This document shows, in pieces, positions 26,857 to 36,171 of a stretch of 64,000 bases of DNA. The notes below the pieces were generated by a model. The model ran no database searches. It had not been told where the DNA came from and worked only from the letters and a program-made list of their open reading frames with translations. The DNA is taken from NCBI GenBank assembly GCA_910575445.1, contig CAJTFW010000005.1, positions 62,001-126,000 on the forward strand, read 5' to 3'. Position 1 is the first letter of the stretch. Each line of letters starts with the position of its first letter. The stretch comes from Lachnospiraceae bacterium. GTDB lineage: Bacteria; Bacillota; Clostridia; Lachnospirales; Lachnospiraceae. A program made the translations under genes and the position numbers.

Positions 26857-27529
26857 CCGCTTCACCTGCCCGATACCCAATGCCCCGCACAGTCTGTATC
26901 AACTGCGGCTTTGTTGGGTCTTTTTCTAATTTTTCCCGTAATCTCTTGATATAGACGGTCAATGTATTATCATTTACATATTCTCCTGCTGCATCCCATA
27001 TCTCATCCAACAGTCGCTCTCTTGTCAGTACCTCTTTGGGATGCCCTGCAAAGACTAAAAGCAACCGATACTCAAGCGCCGTTAAAAAGAGTTCCTCTCC
27101 TTTCTTCTTCACCGTTCCCTTTAAAATATCAATCTCCACATCCAAAAGCCTAAGCAAGAAGGAATCCTTTTTCTCCCTGTGAAGCGCCAGACGAATCCTG
27201 CACAAAAGCTCTCCCGCCCGAAACGGTTTTGTGACATAATCTTCTGCGCCTAACTGAAAGCCCGTCACCACACTTGCTTCATCGTCCGCCGCTGTTAAAA
27301 AAATCACCGGAATCTTCTGTTGCCGAAACACCGTACATACGGTATACCCATTTCCATCTGGCAGTGTCAAATCAATAAGCACTAACGAAAATCCCCCGGT
27401 TTCTGCTTTTAAAAGCGCCTCCTGTTTTGTCCCCACTGCCTCCACCGCATACCCTTCCTCTATCAGAAGTTCTGTTAAATGTTTCACAATTCCCTTATCA
27501 TCTTCTACAATCAATATTTTATCGTTCAT
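26840..27529 (-). CDS. OmpR/PhoB-family response regulator (Bce-like)
   Basis: The 229-residue regulator has a receiver domain with Asp10/Asp11, phosphoacceptor Asp53 (LVLIDLTLPDGNG) and Lys in TKPFRAGELL. A C-terminal winged helix follows (LTALEYRLLLVFAGHP to TVYIKRLREKLEKDP). It should bind upstream of the ABC genes of this module. I chose the ATG at 27527-27529, preceded by AAAGGA; the track-length frame upstream has no ribosome site. It is the first gene of the four-gene cassette and is transcribed divergently from the PAP2 gene. Confidence 0.93.
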   Translation of the reverse strand: MNDKILIVEDDKGIVKHLTELLIEEGYAVEAVGTKQEALLKAETGGFSLVLIDLTLPDGNGYTVCTVFRQQKIPVIFLTAADDEASVVTGFQLGAEDYVTKPFRAGELLCRIRLALHREKKDSFLLRLLDVEIDILKGTVKKKGEELFLTALEYRLLLVFAGHPKEVLTRERLLDEIWDAAGEYVNDNTLTVYIKRLREKLEKDPTKPQLIQTVRGIGYRAGEADEITK

Positions 27530-27663
27530 CTTATATTCCTTTGTCACCCCGCCCATATTTTCAGACTTTCTTAAGAATTCTTTGTTTTTTCTGCTATTGT
27601 TTTCAAGAATTACATATGCTATCATAAGCAAAGATTTAAGGTATCTTTTTGGAGGAAGCTATC

Positions 27664-28395
27664 ATGAAAAAGTACAAGGCATTTTTAAAAGACTATCCGC
27701 ATGCCTGGACGATTCTCTATTTTGTAATCTATATTTCCTGGTTTGTCTGGTTAGAGAATCGCTCAAAACTGCCATATCACGTTATTCATTTTCCGCTTGA
27801 TGATGTGATTCCATTTTGTGAATATTTTATCATTCCATATTTTCTATGGTTTGTCTATATTGCAGCCGTCTTTGTCTGGCTCTTTCTAAAAGACCAGAAA
27901 GACTTTTACCGTTATATTATCTTCCTGTACACGGGAATGACGCTGTTCCTGATTGTGTCCACCTTCTATCCCAATGGACATCTTCTGCGTCCCACCGAGT
28001 TTGAACGGGATAATATCTTTATCCGCATGGTATGCTTCTTATATATGGCTGATACCTCAACCAATATCTTGCCAAGTATCCATGTATTTAATTCTATTGC
28101 AGCACATATGGCCGTTTTGCATCTGCCAGAATCGCGCTACAAAAAATGGACAGTCAGATGTTCGCAAATCCTGTGCGTATCCATCATCCTGTCCACCATG
28201 TTTTTAAAACAGCACTCCTGTGTAGATGTTATCCTTGGTATCGCGCTTGGAGCTTGTATGAACCAACTTGTCTATGAATCGGATTCTCTAGTTAAAGCCC
28301 ATCACTTTATTGGCAAGCTTGTAGGCAATCACCGAGACCTGTCTCCCGCTTTTACCAGGAAGGTTCATCGCACGGCCAAAGATGCCGAAATATAA
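27664..28395 (+). CDS. PAP2-superfamily membrane phosphatase
   Basis: The 243-residue protein has about six membrane helices. The PAP2 motifs are reduced but visible: LLRPTEF (motif 1 remnant), LPSIHVFNS (motif 2, PSxH) and KQHSCVDVILG (motif 3, H and D). Such proteins dephosphorylate lipid phosphates such as undecaprenyl pyrophosphate or phosphatidylglycerophosphate. I start at the ATG at 27664, with GGAGG 8 nt upstream. Its last 108 bp overlap, on the opposite strand, the end of the glycosyltransferase gene at 28288-29307. Confidence 0.8.
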   Translation: MKKYKAFLKDYPHAWTILYFVIYISWFVWLENRSKLPYHVIHFPLDDVIPFCEYFIIPYFLWFVYIAAVFVWLFLKDQKDFYRYIIFLYTGMTLFLIVSTFYPNGHLLRPTEFERDNIFIRMVCFLYMADTSTNILPSIHVFNSIAAHMAVLHLPESRYKKWTVRCSQILCVSIILSTMFLKQHSCVDVILGIALGACMNQLVYESDSLVKAHHFIGKLVGNHRDLSPAFTRKVHRTAKDAEI

Positions 28396-29307
28396 TCTGT
28401 AAAAAAGACCTGCATCCCTTTTCTTAAGGTATTGCCATAGGTCTTTTTTCTTTTGCAGACTCTCTGGCGTCCCGGAGCGAATCAGCATAATCGAAGAAAC
28501 TGTCATCATAATATCCAGATAACTTATCATATATTTGCGAAGTTTTGGGTTCTGAATACTCTTCATATCATACTGGTCAATCATAATCTTATTGACCTTA
28601 ATCTGCTGGTCCACTCGTCCAATCATCACTTGTTCATTCACTGACTGGTCTGACCTTCCAATAAAATACCGATATAAATCAATATCCATATAGTAGAGCG
28701 TCTTGACATACGGCAGTGGATAATAGACAAAGATATTATCTACATAGAACGTATGTTTTGGAAGCTCCAAATCACAGTTCTTAAGCATCCTTGTACGATA
28801 GATAACCGAATGCATCAAGATATACTGTCCCAAGCGAAAATGCCTGACATCACTCCAGGTAAATACTTTGTCCTGTGGAAATGCTGATGTATAGCGGATG
28901 CTCTTTTTGCGCTTTGCCCCTTGCTTCTCATAGACATAGTTGCATATCATCATATCTACGGTCTCGCCCTCATGTACCAGCTCGGCAAGCTTTGCAAGCA
29001 CCTTTTGATAGCTCTCCGTATCTAACCAGTCATCACTGTCCACCACCTTAAAATACAGCCCTGTCGCATTTCTAAGCCCTGTATTGACGGCCTCTCCATG
29101 GCCTCCGTTCTCCTGGTGCACAGCCTTTACAATCCCTGGATATTTCGCTGCATATTCATCTGCAATCTCGGCAGTCCTGTCCTTGGTAGAGCCATCATCC
29201 ACAATAATAATCTCCACATCCTCACCGCCCGGAAGCAGTGTCTCAATACAATGTCTCATATAGTCTTCCGAATTGTAGCATGGTACTGCTATTGATAATA
29301 ATTTCAT
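28288..29307 (-). CDS. Family 2 glycosyltransferase
   Basis: The 339-residue GT-A enzyme has the family start LSIAVPCYNSEDYMRHCIE, the nucleotide-sugar Asp segment VEIIIVDDGSTKDRTAEI, and the metal-binding VDSDDWLD. The C-terminal half is helical and ends FGRAMNLPGKSGRQ, which is typical of a clostridial subgroup. No membrane helix is seen. It is followed upstream by glf, so it may use UDP-galactofuranose; this is an inference from context only. The 3' end overlaps PAP2 by 108 bp. Confidence 0.85.
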   Translation of the reverse strand: MKLLSIAVPCYNSEDYMRHCIETLLPGGEDVEIIIVDDGSTKDRTAEIADEYAAKYPGIVKAVHQENGGHGEAVNTGLRNATGLYFKVVDSDDWLDTESYQKVLAKLAELVHEGETVDMMICNYVYEKQGAKRKKSIRYTSAFPQDKVFTWSDVRHFRLGQYILMHSVIYRTRMLKNCDLELPKHTFYVDNIFVYYPLPYVKTLYYMDIDLYRYFIGRSDQSVNEQVMIGRVDQQIKVNKIMIDQYDMKSIQNPKLRKYMISYLDIMMTVSSIMLIRSGTPESLQKKKDLWQYLKKRDAGLFYRLYFGIFGRAMNLPGKSGRQVSVIAYKLANKVMGFN

Positions 29308-29377
29308 GATGCACCTCTTTTTTCATCCTGTCAGTTTTCCTCTAACCACTTTCCCCGGCCATAAAGCTTAAAGTTTG

Positions 29378-30523
29378 TCAGCTTTTCTTTAGTCTGTCTG
29401 TCAACATCAAAGCCCTTAATACCATCGCATCAATGTTATAATATTTATATTCTGCCAGGCGTCCCAATACGTAGACATTGGGAATCTTGTCAAGAAGCTC
29501 TTTGTATCTTTCATACAGTTTCTGATTTTCTTCATTGGCAATCGAATAATACGGAATCTCTCCTTTTGCACCTGTATAGGCAAATGGATATTCCCGCACA
29601 ATCGTTGTTCCAGGCGCCTTCTGACCGGTCAGATATTTGAATTCCGTAATACGGGTAAAATCTTCACTTACGGTATAGTTTACCACACTATGCCCCTGAT
29701 AATCCTCCTGCTCTAGATATTCAAAATCAAAATGAAGCGAGCGATAAGGAAGTCTTCCAAAACGGCAGTCAAACAACTCATCTAGTGGCCCTGTATAGAT
29801 AACTTCTCCTTCAAAAGCCTTTCCATCAAAGAACACCTGTTCTCCCTCAAAAGACAGTCTTGTTCTGGCATCCACTCCAGTCATAACCCTAATCCCTGGA
29901 TGGTCAAGCATTGCCTTAAACATCGGTGTATAACCATCCAGTGGCATTCCCTGATATGGCTCCTGGAAATACCGGTTGTCATAGGATATCAAAACCGGCA
30001 CCCGCTCTGTCACTGCCGGGTCAATCTCCTCTGGTGTCTGTCCCCACTGCTTCATCGTATAGTGAAGGAAAATATTTTCATATACATAGTCTGCAATCTG
30101 GCGAATATCCGGGTCACTGTGCTGCCGAAGCTTTAGAATCGGCACCCTGCTCTCCATTCCAAAGGCTTCAATAAGCTTTTTCTCCAACTCATCCGCCTTT
30201 TCTTTATCATACACCATATGAAGGGTATTTAAGTTAAAGGGCACCGGAATCAGCGTTCCATGCACATTGGCCACTACCTCATGTCCAAATGCATACCATT
30301 TGGTAAAACGGGAGAGATAGTCATAGGCTCTTGGCTCTCTTGTATGGAAGATATGAGGCCCGTATTTATGAATCAAAATTCCATGCTCATCTAACTCATC
30401 ATAGCAATTTCCCCCGATATGCTCTCTCTGCTCAAGTACGAGCACCTCTCTTCCTGCTTCTGCTAACTCTCTCGCCGCCACACATCCAGCGACGCCAGCT
30501 CCGATTATCACACTGTCAAACAT
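29378..30523 (-). CDS. glf: UDP-galactopyranose mutase
   Basis: The 381-residue flavoenzyme starts with the FAD loop IIGAGVAGCVAARELAEAG. It has the Glf signature HIGGNCYDELDEHG, KYGPHIFHT and a C-terminal NIDAMVLRALMLTDRL. It converts UDP-galactopyranose to UDP-galactofuranose for cell-surface glycans. It lies 6 nt downstream of mutY, an unusual partner, and 70 nt upstream of a GT2 gene that could use its product. Confidence 0.94.
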   Translation of the reverse strand: MFDSVIIGAGVAGCVAARELAEAGREVLVLEQREHIGGNCYDELDEHGILIHKYGPHIFHTREPRAYDYLSRFTKWYAFGHEVVANVHGTLIPVPFNLNTLHMVYDKEKADELEKKLIEAFGMESRVPILKLRQHSDPDIRQIADYVYENIFLHYTMKQWGQTPEEIDPAVTERVPVLISYDNRYFQEPYQGMPLDGYTPMFKAMLDHPGIRVMTGVDARTRLSFEGEQVFFDGKAFEGEVIYTGPLDELFDCRFGRLPYRSLHFDFEYLEQEDYQGHSVVNYTVSEDFTRITEFKYLTGQKAPGTTIVREYPFAYTGAKGEIPYYSIANEENQKLYERYKELLDKIPNVYVLGRLAEYKYYNIDAMVLRALMLTDRLKKS

Positions 30524-30529
30524 TCTCTC

Positions 30530-31612
30530 TTACCTTTCTTCATATTTTTCCTGTCCAAGCACAATATCCATATATCGTGCATAGGTGGCAAAGGCAGCCG
30601 GAATCGGATATTTTTCCTCTGTCTCCTTTGCATCTATGAAAAACATGCCCTCTTTTTTAGAGTCCATGTTATCCATCTCCTCCAAACTCACCGCATATCC
30701 TGTCATCTGCCATTTTACATGGCTAAAGATATGTTTTGCCTCCGTTAAAGGCTGTATTCGAATTGGTGAAAATCCCCAGTCCTTTACCTGTGCTAGCACT
30801 TCTGCCTCTTTCAGATGCCCCTCAAGATTGGGAAGCTCATAGAGTCCTGCCAAAAGTCCTTTCTTTGGTCGCTTCTGTATCGCCACCCGCTCCCCTTCCC
30901 GAAGTACAAGCACAGTTCTCTTTTCCAGTCTTCGCTCTTTTTTTGCTTTCTTTTTGGGAAGCTCATCCACAATGCCTCTCTGAAGCGCCAGACAGCAAAA
31001 AGCAAGTGGACACTTATCACATCTTGCCTTGCCATTGGGAACACAGACAGTAGCCCCAAGCTCCATCAGCGCCTGGTTAAAATCCCCTGCCCGCTTAGGC
31101 GGCATCACCTTTTGAAGCTTCTGTTCTACCTTTGTCTTTACGGACTGCTTTAAGATGTCTTCATCACTTGCTTCCACCCTAGAAAGCACCCGAAGCACAT
31201 TTCCATCTACCGCCGGTACACAAAGCCCAAAAGCAATCGAGCCTATCGCTCCCGCCGTATAATGTCCAATTCCCGGAAGTGCCAAAAGCTTCTGATAATC
31301 TGTTGGAAAAGCGCCCTGATACTCCTCCATAAGCACAAGTGCTGCCCGCTGCATATTTCGAACCCGGTTATAATACCCAAGTCCCTCCCAAAGCTTTAAA
31401 AGCTTATCTTCTGCACAATATGCCAACGCCTCTACATGTGGCAGTGCCTCTATAAACCTTTCAAAAAAAGGCTTTACTGCTTCCACTCTTGTCTGCTGCA
31501 ACATAATCTCTGACACCCAAATCCGATATGGACTTCGATTCTCTCTCCAGGGCAGCACACGCGCATGTCCATCATACCACGAAAGCAGTGGTTTTACAAT
31601 CTGTTCTGGCAT
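30530..31612 (-). CDS. mutY: A/G-specific adenine glycosylase MutY
   Basis: The 360-residue enzyme has WVSEIMLQQTRVEAV with the catalytic Glu, the HhH LPGIGHYTAGAIGSIAFG ahead of the catalytic Asp (VDGNVLRVLSR), and a 4Fe-4S loop CVPNGKARCDKCPLAFCC. The C-terminal Nudix-like domain (about 220-350), which recognises 8-oxoG, includes the His segment KHIFSHVKWQM. It removes A opposite 8-oxoG. I chose the ATG at 31612 with GGGAGA upstream; the longer frame would begin with TTG and lacks a ribosome site. Confidence 0.94.
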   Translation of the reverse strand: MPEQIVKPLLSWYDGHARVLPWRENRSPYRIWVSEIMLQQTRVEAVKPFFERFIEALPHVEALAYCAEDKLLKLWEGLGYYNRVRNMQRAALVLMEEYQGAFPTDYQKLLALPGIGHYTAGAIGSIAFGLCVPAVDGNVLRVLSRVEASDEDILKQSVKTKVEQKLQKVMPPKRAGDFNQALMELGATVCVPNGKARCDKCPLAFCCLALQRGIVDELPKKKAKKERRLEKRTVLVLREGERVAIQKRPKKGLLAGLYELPNLEGHLKEAEVLAQVKDWGFSPIRIQPLTEAKHIFSHVKWQMTGYAVSLEEMDNMDSKKEGMFFIDAKETEEKYPIPAAFATYARYMDIVLGQEKYEER

Positions 31613-31681
31613 CTGTCTCTCCCATTTAAGCAATCACATTTTTTAATAGTATACCATATTTATCTATTTTACCACAACACC

Positions 31682-31710
31682 TTGATTTTCCCTCCCATTT
31701 CCAATAAAAT
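31682..31710 (+). promoter_or_regulatory. Promoter of HAD hydrolase gene
   Basis: TTGATT and TAAAAT are spaced 17 bp; the predicted start lies about 28 nt before the ATG, which has an AAAGGAAA ribosome site. Confidence 0.55.
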
Positions 31711-31744
31711 TAAGAAAAACTTATAAAAGAAAGGAAACATTCCT

Positions 31745-32377
31745 ATGAAACCAGACAGTTTAATTCTAGATATTGATGGCACCTTATGGAATTCTACTCC
31801 TATTGTAGCAAAGGCATGGAACGAAGCCCTTCTTACAAGACCTAATATCACCTATCGCTTCACCGCTGAAAAGCTTACCAAACTCTTTGGCCACCCTATG
31901 ACCACCATCGCCGATATGGTCTTCCCTTATCTAAGCGAAGACGAGCGCTATGCTCTTATCGATGACTGCTGCGAACAAGAACATAAGTTCTTATCAGCAT
32001 CGACAGAAGACCTTCTCTATCCCGGTGTTGCGGATACTATCAAGACTCTAAGCCAAAGTTATCCCCTCTTTATTGTAAGCAACTGTCAAGCTGGCTATAT
32101 TGAGCTATTTCTGGAAAAGACTGCCCTTACTCCCTATATCACGGACTTTGAATGTCCTGGCAATACGGGCTTAGGCAAAGGTCCCAATATCAAGCTTATC
32201 ATCGAGCGCAACCATCTAAACGCTCCGCTCTACATAGGTGACATCCCAGGTGACCAGGCTGCCTCCAAAGAAGCCGGGATTCCTTTTTGCCATGCCACAT
32301 ATGGCTTTGCTTCTGTAGAAGCTCCTGACTATACGATTCAGCAATTCTCTGATTTGATAACTTTGTTAAAATCCTGA
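31745..32377 (+). CDS. HAD-superfamily hydrolase (phosphoglycolate phosphatase-like)
   Basis: The 210-residue protein has HAD motif I LILDIDGTLWNS, motif II IVSNCQAGY, motif III Lys in GKGPNIKLII and motif IV YIGDIPGDQAASKEAG. The cap is a short helical insertion (about 20-80), typical of subfamily I. A small-molecule phosphatase is likely, substrate unknown. It stands alone on the plus strand and is followed 4 nt after the stop by a 20-bp palindrome. Confidence 0.83.
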   Translation: MKPDSLILDIDGTLWNSTPIVAKAWNEALLTRPNITYRFTAEKLTKLFGHPMTTIADMVFPYLSEDERYALIDDCCEQEHKFLSASTEDLLYPGVADTIKTLSQSYPLFIVSNCQAGYIELFLEKTALTPYITDFECPGNTGLGKGPNIKLIIERNHLNAPLYIGDIPGDQAASKEAGIPFCHATYGFASVEAPDYTIQQFSDLITLLKS

Positions 32378-32380
32378 CGA

Positions 32381-32400
32381 TTTGAGAAAATTTTCTCAAA
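32381..32400. repeat. Perfect 20-bp palindrome downstream of HAD gene
   Basis: TTTGAGAAAATTTTCTCAAA is a perfect palindrome. As RNA it could form an 8-bp hairpin ending transcription of the HAD gene, though only a weak T-rich tail follows. An operator role is less likely because it sits between convergent genes. Confidence 0.6.
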
Positions 32401-32406
32401 TATAAA

Positions 32407-32453
32407 GAACGCCAGGATAAAAAGGCCGTAGATTCCTTCTTATCCTGGCATCC
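32407..32453. repeat. Minimal derivative of the 430-bp element ends
   Basis: GAACGCCAGGATAA pairs with TTATCCTGGC..TCC around a short loop. The left side (ACGCCAGGATAAAAAGG, then GTAGATTCCTTC) parallels the left end of copy 1 (ACGCCAGGACGGAAGGGG, then GTAGGTTCCTTC). It looks as though the two ends have been joined with loss of everything between. It lies between convergent genes and may act as a terminator. Confidence 0.5.
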
Positions 32454-32464
32454 CTTATATTCTA

Positions 32465-33322
32465 CTATCTCCTTTGAAACCTCTCCCGAATCATCTGCTC
32501 CACACTCTCCATCATTTTTTCTGTCACCCCTGCCTTTATCAAATACTCCTTCTCATCCTTCGTCCCCTTCCCATGCGGCACCAGATAAGCGCCTGCATCG
32601 CTTCCAAGTCCCACATTCGCGCCTTGTTCTGCCGCCTTTCTCACACGTTCCATCTGTCCCTTCAGGTTCTTCCTTACCTCCTCATCGGGAAATCTCCCAC
32701 ACCCCAGAAGATTCCCTACCGGAGCAATCGTAGGCATCCATGGTATCTTCTGCTCTGCCAAAAGCGCAAGCGTCTCATCCTCCATAAAATACCCATGCTC
32801 CAGGCTGTCCACCCCCGCCTCTAACGTCCAGCAGCATGTTTTGTCCCCATTACAGTGCGCCATCACTGCCATCCCTGCGTCATGCGCCGCTGCAATCATA
32901 TCTCGTATCTCTTCTCTTAAAAGTCCATCTTCTGTCAGCACTCCTGCACGCCCAAAATCCAGTATCCCGCTGACCATAATCTTAATAAAATCGGCTCCCT
33001 CATCTTTTGCCCGAACAATTAACTCTTGATACTCTCTAAAATTCTCAAAATAATGCCCCACTATCCCCCCATAGTGTCCTCTTTTATGTATTGCAAAAAC
33101 TGGTGTTCGATAAGTAATCCCATACTCCGGCGCCAATTCTTTCGCAAGCTTCGACACCTTTTTTGCATCTCCGCCATCCCGCACAAACAAGACGCCCGCC
33201 TTCTGACATTCTCTTAGATGCTGCCTCACTGCCTGCTCACACACACCATCTTTGTGAAGCGCCACCGCTGCCTTATAATTGATTCCATCCATAATCATAT
33301 GCGCATGACATTCCCCAAGCAT
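32465..33322 (-). CDS. Amidohydrolase-family protein
   Basis: The 285-residue barrel enzyme has the metal ligands of the amidohydrolase superfamily: GECHAHM (HxH), the Lys in DFIKIMVSG, MAHCNG, DSLEHGYF and the final Asp in GLGSDAGA. It lacks the usual N-terminal beta-sandwich, so it is shorter than imidazolonepropionase-type relatives. No pathway neighbour hints at the substrate. It follows the M23 peptidase gene by 57 nt on the same strand. Confidence 0.82.
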   Translation of the reverse strand: MLGECHAHMIMDGINYKAAVALHKDGVCEQAVRQHLRECQKAGVLFVRDGGDAKKVSKLAKELAPEYGITYRTPVFAIHKRGHYGGIVGHYFENFREYQELIVRAKDEGADFIKIMVSGILDFGRAGVLTEDGLLREEIRDMIAAAHDAGMAVMAHCNGDKTCCWTLEAGVDSLEHGYFMEDETLALLAEQKIPWMPTIAPVGNLLGCGRFPDEEVRKNLKGQMERVRKAAEQGANVGLGSDAGAYLVPHGKGTKDEKEYLIKAGVTEKMMESVEQMIRERFQRR

Positions 33323-33379
33323 TTTCTCTCACCTCGTATCTTTTTTCTCAGTGTACCACCATTTTTCCCAAATGTAAAA

Positions 33380-34516
33380 TCACGGATACATCGAATAATC
33401 CGCGCTCCGCTCATAAGCTTCTGCACTTGGGTCTTTCATCAGATAGATTCTTCTCCACTCCTTCGTCTCGTCGTCCCTTGCCGCCTCTGACTGGTTGCGA
33501 TAGAGAAAATTCGCAATCTGATAACAGTCAATCCATATCTGATTATTTCCATCCTTCTGCGACTCATCAAAGATAATCTCCATCCCAAAATGCAGATGTG
33601 TCTGGTCGATATTGTTGGTATCCTCTGTTGTGCTGTAACCAGTGTGTCCCATATACCCAATCACATCTCCTGCAAGTACCACGGAGCCTTCTTTTAATTC
33701 CGGTTGATATGGAAAGCCCTGTCTTAGATGCGCATAATAATAGTACCGCTTCTTATCAAAGCTTCGGACACCGATTCTCCATCCCCCGTACTGGTTCCAC
33801 CCCAGTGCCTCGATATAGCCAGACTCCACCGCAACTATAGGAGTTCCCACTTGCCCAAGCATATCGTGTCCTAGATGGTTACGTTTGTATCCATAACTTC
33901 TCGACGCCCCAAAGTCATCATAGTCACTATAGGGAAAGCCTTTGGCAATCGGGCTAAACGCCTTTAGGCCGTAGCGCTTCTCCCACTGCTTACGGCCTTC
34001 TTCCCCTTCTACAGGCACTTCTATCTCATATTCTCCCACCATACCGCCTAAAACGGCCGTGTACGCCTCCTGGTAATAGGAAAAATATTCCAAATCCTTT
34101 GTAAGCTTTGCAAGGGTCTCTCCTTGCCCAATCTGCTCCTCTAACTCTTGCATACAATTTAACACGGTTCTGTCATTTTCAAAGTTCCCTCCCGTATGGG
34201 CAGCACTCCAGGCCAAAAGGTCAATCCAGCTTAGATGCAACTCTGTTCCATAAGTATCTTTGTCATACTCATATGCCTCTGTCATTGCGAATTTAGATAC
34301 CCCAAAGTCCACCCATTTAATATATTCTTTGGGTTCTTCTATCTCTTTTTTCTCTTCCTCCTTTGGCTTACTTTCCTCTGTCTGCTGCGTAGACTCTTTT
34401 TTCTCTGCGGTACTTTCTGCCATGGCAGCTTCGATATGGTTCTTCTGCGTAGACCAATAGGAGATGCTGGCAAATACCAAAAGGATGCAAATATTGACTA
34501 ATAAAATACGACGCAC
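33380..34516 (-). CDS. Membrane-anchored M23 metallopeptidase
   Basis: The 378-residue protein has one N-terminal membrane helix (about 4-22), then an acidic/lysine-rich linker (about 35-68). The C-terminal LytM/M23 domain has zinc ligands in NHLGHDMLG (HxxxD) and THLHFGM (HxH). It is expected to sit outside the membrane and cut peptidoglycan cross-bridges. The domain carries a long insertion around YYYYAHLRQG. It is transcribed away from cspA. A sporulation role is possible but not shown. Confidence 0.85.
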   Translation of the reverse strand: MRRILLVNICILLVFASISYWSTQKNHIEAAMAESTAEKKESTQQTEESKPKEEEKKEIEEPKEYIKWVDFGVSKFAMTEAYEYDKDTYGTELHLSWIDLLAWSAAHTGGNFENDRTVLNCMQELEEQIGQGETLAKLTKDLEYFSYYQEAYTAVLGGMVGEYEIEVPVEGEEGRKQWEKRYGLKAFSPIAKGFPYSDYDDFGASRSYGYKRNHLGHDMLGQVGTPIVAVESGYIEALGWNQYGGWRIGVRSFDKKRYYYYAHLRQGFPYQPELKEGSVVLAGDVIGYMGHTGYSTTEDTNNIDQTHLHFGMEIIFDESQKDGNNQIWIDCYQIANFLYRNQSEAARDDETKEWRRIYLMKDPSAEAYERSADYSMYP

Positions 34517-34614
34517 GATTCTTTTCTGCCCCTAAGCTATTATTATTTAATCTATGAATTAAGCATTTATTTCATGCTGGTCGATTTTTCTCTTGCTTTG
34601 TCAGTCGATTTTAT

Positions 34615-34643
34615 TTGACACGCTTCTCAATCTATGATAGGCT
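34615..34643 (+). promoter_or_regulatory. Promoter of cspA
   Basis: TTGACA is followed 17 bp later by TAGGCT. The predicted start gives a short 5' leader of about 40 nt, shorter than the long cold-responsive leader of E. coli cspA. Confidence 0.55.
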
Positions 34644-34689
34644 TAGTCCATGCGATAATATGCATGCATATATAGAAGGAGGTACCCCA

Positions 34690-34890
34690 ATGAACAAAGG
34701 TACAGTAAAATGGTTCAACAACCAGAAAGGATACGGCTTCATCTCTGATGAAGAGGGCAATGATGTATTTGTCCATTACTCCGGCCTGAACATGGAAGGT
34801 TTTAAATCCCTTGAGGAAGGTCAGGCAGTTGAGTTTGAAGTCGTAAATGGTGCAAAAGGACCACAGGCTACAAATGTAACAAAACTCTAA
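34690..34890 (+). CDS. cspA: Cold-shock-domain protein
   Basis: The 66-residue protein is a single cold-shock domain. RNP1 is KGYGFIS and RNP2 is VFVHYSG, both complete. It binds single-stranded RNA/DNA as a chaperone. I chose the ATG at 34690 with AAGGAGG just upstream; a frame starting at 34615 would begin inside the promoter. The gene stands alone and is followed by a terminator. Confidence 0.96.
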   Translation: MNKGTVKWFNNQKGYGFISDEEGNDVFVHYSGLNMEGFKSLEEGQAVEFEVVNGAKGPQATNVTKL

Positions 34891-34996
34891 TTTGAACATT
34901 TCCATAGATTCTTATATTAAAATAGATATAAGTACCAAAACTTCTTATATATTTTTTGAATTGAGAATTTTGCCAAATGTGCAACAAGGGAAGTAG

Positions 34997-35027
34997 AAGG
35001 GCTGTCGCAGATGTGACAGCCCTTTTA
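34997..35027. terminator. Terminator shared by cspA and the amidase gene
   Basis: AAGGGCTGTC and GACAGCCCTT form a 10-bp stem followed by TTTT on the plus strand. The amidase stop codon abuts it on the other strand, where a TTCTACTTCC tail is weaker. Confidence 0.85.
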
Positions 35028-36152
35028 TTACTCTACTCCCAAATATCTTCCAATCCCTTCTGCCATTCCTTCTGCCATCAGATATTGATAATCCTCTGAT
35101 GCCATATTCTGGTCTTCTGCCGGATTGGTCATATATCCCATCTCGATAATCGTGGTCGGAACCGTCGCCCAGTTGATGCCGCTCATGGTATCAGTCTCCC
35201 ACACCCTTTGTTTCTTCGCTCCTGTTTGCTCCACAAAGGCATCCAATACACAGTCTGAAAGAGCACGGCTTTCCTCGTATAATTCGCCATTATAGGGATT
35301 CTGCGCGGTCTGACAGATGGTCATTGCACCATTTACACTTGTATCCTCCGAACCATTGGCATGAATCCTGATAAATGCATCTGCATTTGCTTCATTTGCC
35401 ACTGCTGCACGTTCTGCGTTACTGATATTAACATCATGAGAAGTGCGAACCATCATGACTTCATAGCCGCGCTCTGTCAAGATGGCCTCTAATTTCTGTG
35501 CTACCTGCAAAGTCAGCTCATATTCTTTTAAGCCAGACGTTGCCCCATGTGTTCCTCCTGCCACCTTTGCCTTAGACTCCGCTGCTCCCGGCCCAATCGG
35601 CTCTTTTTCTGAATTTCCCTTTTGCTGATGCCCGGCATCAATCACGACCAGATAGCCTGTCCCATCCTGCGTACTTCCTTCGGCTGCTCTCTCAGGCTTT
35701 ACCTTTAGATATTCACTCACGATATAATAGGTACCACCATCAATAACCACTGTGCTCCATTCGCCATCATCTAGAAGGCGCTCTACCTCCTGACGCATAC
35801 CTAGCACCTGATAGATTTCTGCATCTGTATTTGGCGCTGTACGCACATTGACGCGGGAAGTCGTATAGACCATCTCTGACACAGCCTCTTCCGATATCGC
35901 CTCTGGCACAACCTCCACCCCACTATCCTCTTCTACAGACTCCTTCTCCTGTTCGCTCTCTGTCTGAGTCTTCTCACTGTTTGAGTCTTCTGTCTGCTCA
36001 TCTGGCTTTATATCTTCTTCCTTATCAGTCCTTTCCTCCTCCATCCCCCCTTCTAATTCGATATCTTCCACAAGTTCTTCTTCCTTCTTATCACCACATG
36101 CCACCACAAAAGCCATTACCATTATCAGACAAACTATCATCCATCTTTTCAT
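35028..36152 (-). CDS. Lipoprotein N-acetylmuramoyl-L-alanine amidase with SH3 domain
   Basis: The 374-residue protein has a lipoprotein signal with lipobox VVAC (Cys about 19), an acidic linker (about 25-95) and an SH3b-like domain ([20 protein letters not shown], about 100-150). The C-terminal Amidase_3 domain has zinc ligands in IDAGHQQ, the Glu in [10 protein letters not shown], and RIHANGS; the catalytic Glu is in TTIIEMGYM. It cleaves the stem peptide from muramic acid outside the membrane. The ATG at 36150-36152 has GGAGGAG upstream; a longer frame runs through a terminator hairpin. Expression is likely controlled by the structured leader at 36172-36340. Confidence 0.9.
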   Translation of the reverse strand: MKRWMIVCLIMVMAFVVACGDKKEEELVEDIELEGGMEEERTDKEEDIKPDEQTEDSNSEKTQTESEQEKESVEEDSGVEVVPEAISEEAVSEMVYTTSRVNVRTAPNTDAEIYQVLGMRQEVERLLDDGEWSTVVIDGGTYYIVSEYLKVKPERAAEGSTQDGTGYLVVIDAGHQQKGNSEKEPIGPGAAESKAKVAGGTHGATSGLKEYELTLQVAQKLEAILTERGYEVMMVRTSHDVNISNAERAAVANEANADAFIRIHANGSEDTSVNGAMTICQTAQNPYNGELYEESRALSDCVLDAFVEQTGAKKQRVWETDTMSGINWATVPTTIIEMGYMTNPAEDQNMASEDYQYLMAEGMAEGIGRYLGVE

Positions 36153-36171
36153 ACTCTCCTCCATCCATTCC

